Origin: Cubamyces lactineus
Taxonomy: Eukaryota > Basidiomycota > Agaricomycetes > Polyporales > Polyporaceae
Assembly (NCBI GenBank): GCA_022376465.1
Contig: JACDTU010000015.1
Coordinates: forward strand, 124,001-188,000
Length of the DNA stretch: 64,000 nucleotides
Reading direction: 5' to 3'
Part shown: positions 25,953-38,488 of the stretch, in pieces
How the letters are laid out: each line of letters starts with the position of its first letter
Position numbering within the stretch: position 1 is the stretch's first letter
Program-made: the position numbers and the translations under genes
The notes under the pieces: model-generated
Told to the model about the DNA's origin: nothing
Databases searched by the model: none
What the model saw: only the letters and a program-made list of their open reading frames with translations

Positions 25953-26449
25953 TTACGGAGGGGACGAACACTCACGGATTATCCGTTTCCAAGAACATGG
26001 AATCGCAGCAGCTTCAGCTACGGGAGCGCATCGCGATGCTTCTCGCTCGCCTGCATCGGGCGGCTCCTGCTTTCGATTGTGCACATTTCCATGGTCGGAG
26101 TTCGTAGTGTCGACTGTAAACGAGACGTGTCTTGCACGTCTGCGTGCATGAGCCTCTTTGATAATCCTATGGATCGTCATTATTCATATGGTAAGTACAC
26201 TTCTAGAGGCTTATTCTCCACTGACCTCACAACGTTGTCATGATCTTCGATGAGTTCGCAGGGACTGGGGATACACTCAGCGTCGAACATACCTTCCAAC
26301 TTGAAAGTGAACTCTACGATGGGGATAAATTCCGCATCGGCGTCTGGATTATTACCGAAAGCATCAATGCCTCCGCCATTCGAAGCCTGGGAATACACGG
26401 ATTCACTTTCATCGGTTGCAGTGTACGAGCATAGAAATTCCCTCCCCAT
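25953..26449 (-). pseudogene. YSPSP-family partial member H (C-terminal exons)
   Basis: Exon 2 remnant 26449-26226 reads GGGIDAFGNNPDADAEFIPI then VEFTFKLEGMFDAECIPSPC, aligning with DLAAMDIFSGPNDDVDLVPL / VDLWISELGDHLKQEDIPDP. It is followed by a correctly placed phase-2 intron (26225-26167) and an exon 3 starting IIKEAHARRRARHVSF (to 25953). The YSPSP exon and the middle block were not found upstream, and the tail exon is replaced by unrelated sequence. Divergent and truncated; could be a short gene using the ATG at 26449. Confidence 0.65.
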
Positions 26450-26680
26450 GCGTATGTGCTGCACTGTAGATAATGGTGGTAGGAACCGGATACTATACAA
26501 GCGCTCGTGGGAAAATGCTATCGGTCCTCTCTATCTGGCGATTCTGACTCCGTCTCCGCGTTCGTGTTCAGCACCTAGCTTTCAACATTATTCAGCGGCA
26601 ACGTCGCGAGAGCAAGGAACAAATTCGACACGGAGCAACATATAGTATTCGCAAACTTCCACTGAACACGGTGATTTCCC

Positions 26681-28080
26681 ATGTCGATGAACAACCTGAA
26701 CTTGGAGCCGCCATTGCCATCCTCAGATTCTGAGCCTGAGTCGAGCTCAGATACGGAGAGCAGCAGCCGGACAGGAGCGTCAGCCTCACCAGTCCATGAG
26801 ATTCCGAAGATAGATCTGGCGGGCTCACCGTACGAGGTAAGTAAATGCCCAAAAGAGTGCTCCGTTCAGATGCAAGAATGTATAGCTGATTGCCTGCTAG
26901 ATTGGATTACAACACGGGACGCAGCTGGCGCCTCAGGTACTTGACCAACTGAGGATCTACCGCGACCTCTTCCAAGAAACCTGCAAGTTCGACTGGGCTA
27001 CCGTTCGCACGGTGGCATCCGAATTCCAAGGGGGCATATCCCGCCTGGCGCCCGACTTACTCGACGAGATGCGGGGCATTGCGGATGGGGTGCGTGCTGC
27101 CCAGCACGGGGTGCATCCCGGAATAGATGTTCTCGACATCATTGCTCTCAACGCGCGGAGCGAAATCGCACTGGGACAATGGGACGATGGATGTACGGCG
27201 CTCGCGTGGCGGATCCGAACGCAGGACTGTCACAAACAGATCCTCGCGCAGAACTGGGATTGGCGCGAGGGCGTAGGCAAGAATCTCGCCATCGCGACCA
27301 TCTCGGCGCCGGGGAAACCCCAGATTTGGATGGTAATCGAGGTACGCACTGGAGCGGCAGGCGTTCTTGCCTCTCTACACCACCTCGTTCGTACGTAGCG
27401 CAGATCTCACTGAACGTGCGTCTGGCTCGTCTCGGGAACCCCAGCCCGGCATCGTGGGCAAGATCGGGTTCAACTCCGCGTCGGTGGGCGTTTGCTTGAA
27501 CGCCATCCGCGCACGCCCCATATCGACCTCCCTGTTACCCATCCACCTCCTCTTGCGGATCGCGCTCGAATGCGACTCAATAGACAAAGCGATTGAATCA
27601 AGCGACAGTCTCGGCGGCGCTGCGTCCAGCCAACATATCCTCATTGCCGACAAAGACGGCGCGCGAGGCCTCGAGCTCTCCCCTCGCGGCGCGTTCTACC
27701 TGAAAGAGGACGAGAACGGTATCCTCGTGCACACCAACCACTTCCTCGAGAACAAGTTGGTCGACGAGCCGCCCTGGCTGTCTGGGTCACCCGTCCGCCT
27801 CGAGCGCGCTAAAGCGATCTGCGGCGAGCTCATGCAGGAATTGGGGCACGAACGCCTAGGGGAGATCGACGCGAAGCTGCTGCGCACGAGGCTTTTTTCG
27901 GATACGGTGAACTCTCCTCAGGCTATATGCTGCTCGCCGGATCCGAACCGGGTCGCCAGGATCCAGACGCTGTTCAACATCGTGATGACCTTCGAACCTG
28001 GGCGCGCGCCCTGTGCAGAAGTGATCTTTGGGAAGCCAGGAAGTAAGGAAGAAAGCGGGGTTTATACCGGCGAGCTGTGA
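26681..28080 (+). CDS. Penicillin acyltransferase-like protein (peptidase C45, Ntn-hydrolase)
   Basis: Exons 26681-26836, 26901-27341, 27445-28080; 410 aa. The family includes acyl-CoA:isopenicillin N acyltransferase, an autoprocessed N-terminal-nucleophile enzyme. Visible: a Ser/Glu-rich N-terminal extension (SDSEPESSSDTESSS), then QHGTQLAPQVLDQLRIYRDL, LDIIALNARSEIA, the self-cleavage site DDGCTALAWR (Cys about residue 150 would be the new N-terminus of the beta chain), ILAQNWDWREGVGKNLA, GIVGKIGFNSASVGVCLNAI, and HILIADKDGARGLELSP with LVHTNHFL further on. Such IAT-like proteins occur widely in fungi without beta-lactam genes, and none are seen here. It converges on the CoA-transferase gene, about 100 bp between stops. 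Substrate unknown. Confidence 0.88.
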
Positions 28081-28179
28081 GCTTGATAGGTCCTCTTCCG
28101 GTATCGTTGACATGGAAGTATCCGATTCGTACTTCCGCATCGAGCATATGCGGGTATAGGGTTCCATAGCTATGTACTT

Positions 28180-29903
28180 TCACTTTCCTACAACGCCCTC
28201 TTGCTGCAGCCTACCAAACTCCTCTTCACTAAGCCCGAGTTCTCCAATGAGCACCTCCCGATTGTGTTCTCCTAGCTCTGGCCCAGCCCACCGCGTCTTC
28301 GTATCACATCCCTCCAACACAGGCACCGCCCTCGACATCTTCACGCTCCAGCCCCCATCTGCTTTAGGCACCGGGACATCCTCGACCAAGCCCCGCGCCT
28401 GCGCATGCTCGCTCTCCACGATGTCCTTCACGTTCAGCACGCGTCCCGCCGGCACACTCACTGCGCGCAGGATCTCTTCGACTTCCTCCGCGGTGCGCTC
28501 GCGCGTCCATGCGGAAATGGCATCTTCGATCTCGGCTTGGCGCTCGACGCGGTGGTGGTTCTGCGCGTACGCGGGCCCGATGAGGTCAGTGCGCTCGATG
28601 GCGGTCATCAGGCGACTATAGATGGAGTCTGAGTTCGCGCCGATGACGATGTATGCGGGCACGGTGGGGGCGTCCGGCGAGGGCTTGCAGGGATATGCAT
28701 TCGTCGGGACTATTCCGGTCAAAGACGATCCTGAGGGGCCTCGGATCTTGCAGTGCAACAGTATAGGTGAGGTCTGGATAGCTCGGTAGTATACGACTGG
28801 AAGCCTACCTTGCCTTTACGGTCGTATTCGGGGATGATCCCTTCCATGAGGTTGATCATGCTGGAGAGTTTGCGCGTCAACAACAGCCGCGACACGACTC
28901 GGTAGCATCTCAGATGCCGGAGATATGTGCGCACCTCTCGAAGATGCTCACGTCCACAGTTTGCCCGCCAGGCTGTCCCTGAGCTTCATGGGACTTCCGC
29001 GCGAGCAGGGCGAGTACCTGTGCATCGACATTCGAATCAGGGAGGGGGTCGTAGGCGGGATGAAAGGAGAATCATCAAAGGTACCGTTCCAAACGCAGCG
29101 TGCAATCCGGCAACTGAGTCGCCCAGGCTGAGGTTTGGCCTGATAGGGGGGCCTAGGAGAGCGCCCGTGTCGGGGTCGGGGGTACCGTTGATGTAGCGGA
29201 AACCTGACTCGGCTTCGCAGACGGATGCGTATCCAGGGCGCGATGACCATGGTCCGGTTTGGCCATAACCGCTGACTCGGGTGAAGATGAGAGACGGATT
29301 GAGAGGATGCAGGTCGGCAGGACCGAGGTTCCACTTCTCCAGAGCTAGAGGGAAAGGAGATATAAGGACAATTCCCGGTTGCTGCTTCCGTGAGTCCTCG
29401 TCACAGTATGCTGCTTACTTCCAGGTTTGAAGTTCTCGATCATCACGTCGCTCTTGATAGCGAGCTGCTTGACCAACCTGCACATGTCATAACCATGAGT
29501 AAATAAACATGTTCATGCGGACTGTGGTCGTGAGCATATGCACACCTTCGGCCTTCTTCTTTGCGCATATCGATAGTGACGCTCTTCTTGTTACGAGCGA
29601 TGCTGCGCCACCACGGGCTTACGCCGTCTAGATCCCGTTCTCGCCAAACACGCAGCGGGTCGCCGACCTCCGGAGGCTCTACCTTGATCACTTCCGCTCC
29701 GTAGTGTCTGCAAGTGTGCAATAACCTATGTAAGAACAATCTGAAATTGGACTCATTCGAACCTACCCGAGTAGCTGTCCGCAAAACGGGCCAGCTATAA
29801 CCTGACCAACTTCAAGGATGCGTATCCCGGCCAAGGGAAGGTTCTGCGGTGTCACCTTTGTTGGGATGCTCTCACTCGAGCTAGCGAAACTTCTCATGTG
29901 CAT
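28180..29903 (-). CDS. Class III CoA-transferase (CaiB/BaiF, formyl-CoA/SUGCT type)
   Basis: Moves CoA between carboxylic acids. Exons (high to low) 29903-29767, 29707-29546, 29477-29419, 29344-29085, 29017-28935, 28860-28809, 28746-28180; 439 aa. Blocks: LAGIRILEVGQVIAGPFCGQ, HYGAEVIKVEPPEVGDPLRV, ARNKKSVTIDMRKEEGR, SDVMIENFKPGTLEKW, LIFTRVSGYGQTGPW, then LGDSVAGLHAAFGT (the Asp is the likely catalytic residue by family position), QTVDVSIFESMINLMEG, and the C-terminal AYIVIGANSDSIYSRL and VPAGRVLNVKDI. An upstream open stretch (about 30030-29960) encoding MSHLRALHPFAPQWRHLSSS looks like a mitochondrial presequence, but I found no splice that joins it in frame, so the start at 29903 is provisional. 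Confidence 0.9.
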
Positions 29904-31072
29904 TGTATTGATTACTGTGCGTTAAGAAGAGGCTTGTATAGAAATGGAATGGACTATGACATACCTCTGCGAGCTTGAAAGATGCCTCCACTGAGGTGCA
30001 AAAGGGTGTAGTGCTCGGAGGTGAGACATGGTCCGCATGCCAGATGCATGACTCTGCTTCGAGAGTACGATCATTGCTCCAGCGCTTCTACTGACCCACA
30101 CGAACTACGGCTGTTGAGCGTTCGCAATTTGGACGCAACCCTGCGTGCTCCTTCAGTCGCCGGGTTGTATGACAGTATGACTAGGCTGGGACTCAGCTGA
30201 GAACGCTAGCGTCTGTGGTCCCAGTTAGAGTGTGGGCCGGGAGTCGTGGGGCCCCGCATTTCAGCTGATCCGGCGCTAAGGCACGGGACTGGGAAGCTCG
30301 GGCCGGCAGTCGGACATGTATATCCGCTACCTCTCGTCGACGCTTCGCAAGACTGACTCCGAGTAAGTGGCAAGCAAGGCAGCCTGCCGCACGGAAACAT
30401 AAAGCCAGTGCTACATTACTGACACCTGCCACGGTAGCTCAGAATACTAGCCGTTTCACTTGAGTTATATAGATATTCATCGGTGTCGGACCCGGGCCCA
30501 CGTCTACACACGTCTTCAGCAATAGAAGGCTCAATAGGGGGCTCATGCAATTGCGTGAAAGAGGTTCAGTATTTGTTTTCCTTGTGAACGTGTCGACTGG
30601 GATGTCGTTGAATAGATGGCAGTCGGCGTTGTGTTGAACGTTCATAGGACGGATTGCCTTATATAGCTGCGGGAGTTGTCACAGCCACCGCACCATCTAG
30701 GTGCTTTGGCCTCGTCCCGACTCTGTTCTCTTCCGCATTTACCTCATCCGAATCCCGAATCTCACCCACCGCGCCTTGTATCTGAACCGATACGCTCTAT
30801 ACACAACAAGGCTTGCTTGACCAAGTCCAAGCAACAAGCGCTTGTGAGATTGGCCAATACGTACTGGCGCGTCCTCTAGCGGACGACAAGCACGTGTAAG
30901 CGGGACGTGTGAGTACCCCAGATATCTCGTGCTGTATCAACGTGCGGTAACGGCGAGCATCAGCTCGACATTGCGACTGTCGTCGAGCGGGAGGCAAGTG
31001 CGGTGGACGAGCAGTTGCTGTGTTCGGGGCGGATAAGCAACGGAGGGAGCGAAGCAGGTGAGATCGACGGAA
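29904..31072. other. Divergent promoter region
   Basis: Lies between the CoA-transferase and the RhoGEF. Possible presequence exon of the CoA-transferase at about 29960-30030; otherwise no gene seen. Confidence 0.45.
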
Positions 31073-34000
31073 ATGATCTCTTTATCCGAGAACTCTACCG
31101 CCAGCGAGCCTCGTTCTCCCCGCGTGGACCGCTTGGACCAGCTTGAAGACTTCCGGCTATCCACCTCCTCCACCGCGTCCTCCTCCTCCTCCCAATTCAC
31201 ACCTTCCTCTCCATCCACGACCACGGCAACCCCTCCCATTCCTCCACGATCGCCGCTCCGGCCAACAGCCAGAGCTGCTCCCAGGCCACCTCCACCATCT
31301 CTCACCCTCGCCCTCTCCGACGAGTCCGACACGGACGACATGCAGCTCGCGCACTCCCGTAGCCTCGGCTCTCTCTCGGGCTTACTTGACAACCCTCCCT
31401 CCCCATCTTTTGCTCGTAGACCACGCACCCCAGACAAACCTTTGCCCTTGACACCTCAACCCTCGGAACCAATGCCTTTGTCTACCATAGATTCTGAGGT
31501 GGACGACGAAGCGACCCTCGTTCCCTCCGCCTCCGCACGTTCCTCGCTCACAGTTGTCACCCCGAAGCGCACTCATGCCCTCCTCGAGCTCTTGTCCTCT
31601 GAGCGGGCGTATGCGTCCGATCTCGCCCTCATCCGCGACATCCACATTCCCCTCGCATTAGGTGCGTAGCATTAGAGTTGGTACCCAGTCCTCCATGATC
31701 GTCCATTAATATGTTTCTAGGTCAACCTGCGCCCTTCCATGCGACACCCGCCACCCCACCCGGTTCATCTAGCTCCTCGTCACGCGCATTGTCAACCGCA
31801 TCTGATTCATCTGCCGCATCCTCATCTTCATCATCATCCGTGAATGGTCCGGCGATGACCTTGGACGACGTCAAGGCCATATTCAACAACGTGGAGGAGC
31901 TTGCGTTCTTCTCGGACTACTTCACCGAAGCGCTCGAGGACGCGCTCGGAGAGGTGCTCGATGGAGGCTCGGGCGAGGACAGGGTGGGGAAGCTCTTCCT
32001 CGAAACAGTGAGTCCCATTGCCTTCGTTCATTAATCTCGGGGCTTGTGCGCTGACCGGGTGCCGCGCACGCAGATTCCGAGACTGGAGCCGCTCTACCGG
32101 ACGTACATCACGAAGCACTCCTCTGCGCTCGAGCACCTGAACAACCTGCCCCAGACACCCGCGCTGACGGCCTACCTCGCCCAGACGCGGACACTCGCCT
32201 CGAGCCTGTCGCACGCGTGGGATCTGCCGTCGCTGCTCATCAAGCCCGTGCAGCGCCTCCTCAAGTATCCGTTGCTTCTCGCCACAATCATCGAAGAGAC
32301 ACCGGATTCGCATGGCGACAAAGCTAATCTGCGGCTCGCGCGCGAGAAGATGGAGGAGGTTGCGCGGGGCGTGAACGAGGGCCGCCGGAGGCGCGAGGTC
32401 GTCAAGGAGGTGCTCGCGAACTGCATGAACGGGTCTCCATCAAAGAACGGGGAGATGAAAGCGAAGAAGAAGGGCTTGAACGTCGGCGTCGCGGCGTCGG
32501 TCAATCTTGGCCGCATGAAGAGCCTGCGGTCCGCAGCATTCAAGGCGAAGGAAGGAGCGGAGGCCAACCAGGAGGCAGAGCAGGTCAAGCGAATGGGCGA
32601 AACCCTGAAAGAACACGAAGAGTTCCTGCACCGCTTCTCGAAGGATGCGACCAAGTGGGTCGAGTCGGTGCGCACGCTCACCGTCGCGTTGGACGAGTGG
32701 GCGAAGAGTTTCGGGCGAGTGATTTGGATGGCATCGGACGTGCGCTCAGAGGCGTTCGACGCGTTCCTGGAGGTGATCACTGACGAGCTCCTGCCTATCT
32801 GCGATGCGGCGAAGGAGTACCTGGACGACAAAGTCGAGCCCGGGCTGACCCAGCTGCTCGAAACGATGCATGCACCGCTCCGCCTACTAGAGGCGATGCG
32901 CACCCTTGAACCGCTCCACTACGGCCTCCTGAACCTCAACATTGCAAAGTCACGGCCCCCGCCACAGCTCCTGGAAGCCTCGCAGTCGTACGTTGCGCTC
33001 CGCGCACAGCTCTTTGCGGAACTGCCAGTGTACCTCAAGCTCCTCGATCGCGGCATCGCCATGACCATCCTACGCTTCGCGAGCGTGCAGGAGTCCTTCT
33101 ACTACCGCATGCGCGCGAAGTGGGCCGATCTGTGGGACGCGCTGAAGGTCGACGAGGAGGCGAACCAGGGCGCGGCGGAGACATTGCGGGTGTGGTGGGG
33201 CCGCTTCGCGGACGTCGAGGTCGCGATTCAGGGCTTGAACATTGTGCGACCGCCAGAGAAGCGGTCCCAGGCGGAGAAGAACCGGCGCAAGTCTGGCGGG
33301 AAGCAGAGCTCCCTGCATGACGGCGAGGCCACGCAGAGCATCGTCGTCTCCTCCGTCCTCTCTGCGCTAGATCCGCTCAACATCCCTGCCCCGCCGCCAC
33401 CTTACGCCACCTCTCCCGGGCCGATGATTGGGAAGGCACGTAGCTTGAACTCGGTGGAGGTCGAGAACCAGCAGATGTCGGGCCGCCGGTCGACGGAGAG
33501 CCTGCACTCGAAGAAGTCAGACAAGTCAAGGACGTCGAAGTCGCGCGGACACAGTATGGGCGGCTCTTTGCTGTACGACGAGGGCCCGTACACGTACGTC
33601 GTGCCGCAGCTCGCCACGCTCACGTCTTCAAACTCTACTGCGACTGCGAAGCCGACGTACGAGCGCACGCAGAGCATGCCGTTCGCCTCCTCGTCGACCC
33701 CACTGAAGAAGAGCCAATCGCAAGGCCGGCTCCTCGAGGTTCCCGACAACATCAGTCCAAGCAGTAGCAATCCAAGCCTGCATAGCGTCGCGGGCTCGCT
33801 GCAGGAGGACGCGCGCGGCCGTCCATCGCGAAAGCCCAGCTTCAGACGCCGGCTCACAGACAGCTTCCGTGCGAGCGCGGGCTCGTCAGACTCGCGGCAT
33901 CGTCGCTCTCCCTCCCTGCCCTCGAACATGGGCTACTCCGGCGCGACGCCCGGCGGCGTGTCCCCAGCACCCTCACCAAACAAGGCGACGTTTTCGGGCG

Positions 34001-34293
34001 TGTCTACGCCGTCGGGCCGGAAACGCACGAGCGGAGGACCGATGCCGGCACTCTACCAGTGCTATGTGATCCATCCATGCGAACCCCCTCCGGGCGTGTC
34101 GTACCGCGAGCTGCCATTCTTCACGCTCCGGGTGGGCGACGTGTATGATATCCTCAAGGAGGCGGGCCACCCGTCGACACACCGCGACCTGCCGCTGTAC
34201 GTCGATGACGGCGAGGATTGCTTGCTCCTCGCACGCGATGGGGTGGGCAACGTTGGGTGGGTGCTTGCAAGCTTCTTGTTACCCGTGGACTAG
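31073..34293 (+). CDS. Rho GTPase exchange factor with DH and BAR domains (Tuba/Gef1-like)
   Basis: Would activate a Rho-type GTPase (Cdc42 in the fission yeast relative Gef1) at the cortex. Exons 31073-31661, 31721-32007, 32074-34293; 1031 aa. N-terminal Ser/Pro-rich region to about residue 160; DH domain about 165-395 with ALLELLSSERAYASDLALI, FLETIPRLEPLYRTYI and LLIKPVQRLLKYPLLL (the conserved DH helix); BAR-like coiled region about 440-682, starting GRMKSLRSAAFKAKEGA and ending WWGRFADVEVAIQGLN; a long Ser-rich segment; and a C-terminal domain about 947-1031 (FFTLRVGDVYDILKEAG, GVGNVGWVLASFLLPVD) resembling a degenerate SH3. No PH domain, as expected for DH-BAR proteins. The ATG at 31073 replaces an apparent GTG start. 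Confidence 0.92.
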
Positions 34294-35106
34294 TGACTGT
34301 TCTCTGCTCTTGCACTCGGACGCCCCGGCGCGGGCGATGTATCTCTCTCCTCATACAACTCTTCCCTTCGTCTTCTGCTGTTTTACATCTTCTCCCATAC
34401 TTCCTGGCAGTATGATACCATACCCAGTGTACGCATGCTCATGTTTCGTTTTTTCTTCTTCTCGTATATCCCCCATCCGCCGAGGCTCCTGTGTCTTGCT
34501 GTTGCTGAGGTGTACGTTGAGCCTGCGATGGATCCTCCGTCTCGTGCTGTGCTGTGCTGCCCATGCTCCCCGTGTATCGGCCTTATATCCCGACCATTTG
34601 TTACCCACTTACCCACTTACTCTCATCCCATTTACTGTCCCCTAGTTAGTCTCGATGCACATGTAGGTAGATGTACTTAGTATGAACGTTAACACGCAAC
34701 GACATGTCAATCAAACGACACGTTATGAAAAGGAGCCCCACCTCGGTCCTCGGCACGCATTGCGCATTGATGGTCCATTAATACTTCAAGGAGCGTATTT
34801 GCGTCTTATAGACCCCGCACCACGCCGTATTCTCAGCGATCGTGAACGGCCACATTGATCACAACGACGTCAACCACTTCAGAGCAATTGCTATATAGTA
34901 CACAGCGCGCGATTCGCACACGACGTGAGTCAAAATGACGAATCCAATATAGAGTTGCGAGTGGCGAGCGGCGCCCATAGCCAATCCCCCCAAAGCAGAT
35001 CCGCGCTCCTCCAACTTCCAGCTTCCCGCTTCCAGCTCCCAGCTTCGTCACGCGCCGGCCCCGCCCTGCGTCCTCGCGGACTCGATACGAGATACGAAAT
35101 ACGAAG
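34294..35106. other. Convergent intergenic region
   Basis: 3' flanks of the RhoGEF and the FAD oxidase; no gene seen. Confidence 0.5.
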
Positions 35107-38100
35107 TTACGGCGAGGGAGGCTCGTTGACGAGCGCGGACTCGATGGGGCGCCCGTCCTTGTCGAGCGGCCAGAAGTTGTTCTTGAAGACGTTGTCCGGG
35201 TCGTACCTGCGCTTCAGCGCCGCGAGGCGGGCCCAGTGCTTCCCGTAGCACGCCATCGTGCGCGCCGGGGGCTCGTGCCTTCCCAGGAACTGTGAAGGGC
35301 AGAGACCACACCCAAGGACAAGGGCGAGGGAAAGGGCAGCCGGTCAGCGACCCTGCCGCATTGCGCGCGTTTCCCGTTTGCCCACACGTCATGGACGACG
35401 TATTGGCAGTTTGGGACTCACCGTCGGGTATGGTCCGCCCACGGCGACGGGCTTGATGATCCCTCCTATCCACTGTCGTTGTCGTTGCGGCCCGTCATAT
35501 AGTCATATCGTCATATGCACATTGCACATGACAGCGCGCAGGCGTACGTCAGAATCGTCAGACCTCCATCTATACATGCTCGAGGAAACGCGGAGAAGTG
35601 CGCAGGCGTGCGTGCTCACCTGCTCCGCTGTGGTGATGCAGCGCGGGTCGTCGACGCCCATGTCCCACTGGTGGAGCGCGGCGACGGTCCACGTCGCCTC
35701 GCGCTGCTCCTTCGGCAGGCAGGTGTCTTCGAAGTCGGCGATCGCGCCGCCTGCGAGCTCGAACAGCCACGCTATGCACGCACACACAAACGCACAGACA
35801 CACGCACAGACAGACACACACACACACACAGAGGAGAGAGAGAACAGCGTTGTTAGTCCGTAGTTCGATGCGATGATGTCATGGACGGGCGGACGTACTG
35901 CAGCCGATGGGCGTGTCCGAGAACTCGAGCACGGTCCTGTTGATGACCTCGTCCGGGAGCGTCGTGATCAGCGCGGAGCGCATGAACCACTGCCTGCCCG
36001 CTGCGCACAGACAACGAAGAAAAAAAGATGCCACGCTATGTCAGCCCTGCATACACTGACTGGTACGCTCGCGTGCGGCGTCGACCACATGTCCAGGGTC
36101 TAATCCCCTTCGGTTCGCACCCTGCGACCTGCAGCCTGCGAACGACACCAACGCACCTTTCCCACGCAAAACCTGCGCGACGCTCTCCTGCTGCCTCAAG
36201 AAGCTCTTCTCGTTGACCTCGTTCAGGAGGCAGCGCTCGCCGTCCCAGCTCGCGATCGCCTGGAGGAACTCCGCGCCGCGCTCCCGCGGGCCGGCGTAGC
36301 ACATCTGGAGCACGACGAGCGAGTCCTTGTCCGCCGGCCCCGCGGTGAGCAGCGCGTTCGCGTACAGCTCGCGCGGCGCGCCTTTGATGCAGTCCCGGAA
36401 GTGCTTGAGCAGCGAGGGCGCGGTCGCGCGGTGGAAGCGGCTGCAGGGAGGACGGTGGGTTTGAGGACGCGTGCGCGAGAGAGGGCGGAGGTGCAGACCC
36501 AGAGTGAAGAATACGCACTAGACTAGGTTGCCGGCGAAGACGACCGGGACAGGGAACGCACGGGCTTTGTACCGGGTTGCGATCCCAAAGGCAGGACCGG
36601 CGCCGCGTATGGCCCACCACAGGTCTGCATTCACCACGATATTAGAGAGGAACACTCCGCCTCAAGGTCAAGGCTGAACGTTCCCGCCACTCACCCCGAT
36701 CCTCTTGCGCATTCACGACGACGATGCGGCCGTCGGCGAGGACCATCTCGACCTCGACGACGTTGTCGATGCTCAGGCCATACATCCGGCTGATGAACCC
36801 GAACCCCGCGAGGAGCATGATCGAGGAGCCCACGGGGTGCGCCGACCTATCGTGCCCGATCCACCTCAGCTCACCGCCCCCAGTGAGTAGCATAGGCCCT
36901 ACACTCACATCGGCACATGATACGGCACAGCCGCGTCCTCCCTGCCGCCCGTGACGGTGTTCGTGCCCTCGAGCGGGTGCTCCGCCGTATACTGGTCGAT
37001 CTCCTTCTGGCGCATCCCCGCGCCAAACGTCACATACGCATGCGGGTGCACAGGCGCCGCGCGCCCCAGCTGGGGCGCCGGCCGCCCGTCGGGCATCGTC
37101 CCAAACAGCGAGGGCAGCCCCAGAGGCGCCGGCCCTCCCAGCCCCGGCGAGACCCCTCCCAGCGCGCTCGCCGGGAACGACGAGAAGCCAGAAGGCACCC
37201 CGGAACTGAACAAACCAGGGGCCGGATTCCACCCCGCGACCCCTGGAGCAGCGCCCCGGCTCAGGCCCGGGATCGGGATCGGAGGCGGGAGTGGAGGCCA
37301 ACTCTGTGCGGACGGGATGATCGGTCCTGCAGGTACGCCGGCGGCGGCGGCGGAGGAGGAGGACGCGTCCGATCCGGAGGAGACAGCGGCGCTGTACATC
37401 GGCAGGCGCGCAGGAGGCGTCGATCCCGCCGTCAAGTACGAAAAGGGCTCGCGCGCCTCCATCTGGGTCGCGGCGGGGGCCGTGCTTGCGCTGGGACCCT
37501 TGCGCTGCTGCTCTTCGGGGGGCGAGGCGCCGACGGTGGTTGCGGACGACTGGGAATGGCCGGAGCTGGAGCTGGAGCCGTATGCGGAATGCCGCGAGCT
37601 CGCGTCCGACGAGGCGGACTCGCCGGAGAGCTGGCGGGAGCTCTCGGTGAGTGGCGGCATCACGAGTTGGCTGCTAATTGTACTGTCAGTGTCCATTGCT
37701 GCGTCGATACCAGCCCTGGCCGAGTCGACTGCCGGTGCTGGATCCCGCTCGGGCGAGCGCAGACGAGGACGGTTCAGCGGGGGCTGGCGCGCGGGCTCGC
37801 TTGGATCCGGTGGAAGAGGCGGGCCTTGGAGGAAGGACGCGACTGCGTTGGACTGGTCGCCATAGATGCCCGTGCTGTTGAACGACGGTCTCTGCCTTGG
37901 CTCAGTCGGCGGAGAGTCCTCTCGACGACGCTTTCCAGCTCTCTGAGGACTAGCACCGTTGCCGGACGGGACAGGGGTAGATTCGCCTGCGGCAATGGTT
38001 ATTTTGTTCTTGCCCTTGCTGCTTGACGAGTACTCGCACAAGGGCGTCCAATCTGGGACGCCTGCTTGATCCCCGCCTTCGGGAACGGGGCGCGGTGGCT

Positions 38101-38488
38101 CGATGTCAATGTCGGTGATCATGCTCATGTCGATGATCACGTCGCCCGCCACGGCCCAGCCCGCGATGCCGTACCCGCCAGCACGAACGGAGGGAGACAG
38201 CCCATGCTTGACACAAAACTTGACGGTGGTGCTGACGTCCTGGGCGTCGAGCGGAGAGACGAGGAGGCGGGAGAGGGAGTTGAGCTTGCCGTTGAAGGTG
38301 CGGGAGCGTTCAAAGTACCTGTGATGCTGTATGTCAGCACGCGAACGTCCGGTAGAGAGCCTGTGTCAGGGTTACTGGGGATCGGCAGGGCGGAGGACTG
38401 GGCCTTTGACAGAGGAAGCCAGCTCGTGGAAGAGAGCATCCGAGATGGCCGGGACGAGTTTGAGAGAGGGAGGGAGAGCAGGCTCCAT
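35107..38488 (-). CDS. Berberine-bridge-type FAD-linked oxidase with long insert and apparent frameshift
   Basis: Flavin oxidase of the FAD_binding_4 plus BBE type. Exons include 38488-38376, 38319-36909, 36846-about 36694, then several small ones to the stop at 35109-35107. Blocks: YFERSRTFNGK, VSPLDAQDVSTTVKFCVKHG, PSVRAGGYGIAGWAVAGDV, AYVTFGAGMRQKEIDQY, GSSIMLLAGFGFISRMYGLS, DLWWAIRGAGPAFGIATRY, and the C-terminal YDPDNVFKNNFWPLD. Oddities: about 345 residues of Ser/Pro/Ala/Gly-rich sequence (38100-37060) are inserted inside the FAD domain; the usual RSGGH is RAGGY, so the covalent FAD-His link is probably absent; and an extra base in a T run at 38280-38282 shifts frame between FNGK and the next block. 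Either a sequence error or an inactivating change. Confidence 0.82.

Noticed and set aside
26681..29903. Possible beta-lactam biosynthesis cluster because of the penicillin-acyltransferase-like gene
   Set aside because: No ACV synthetase or isopenicillin N synthase nearby; IAT-like genes are common in fungi without penicillin genes.
35755..35835. CA/CACACA-rich stretch read as a Cys/Val-rich ORF
   Set aside because: A dinucleotide repeat within an intron of the FAD oxidase.
36917..38026. 369-codon plus-strand ORF
   Set aside because: Antisense to the GC-rich low-complexity insert of the FAD oxidase; Arg/Gly-rich composition artefact.
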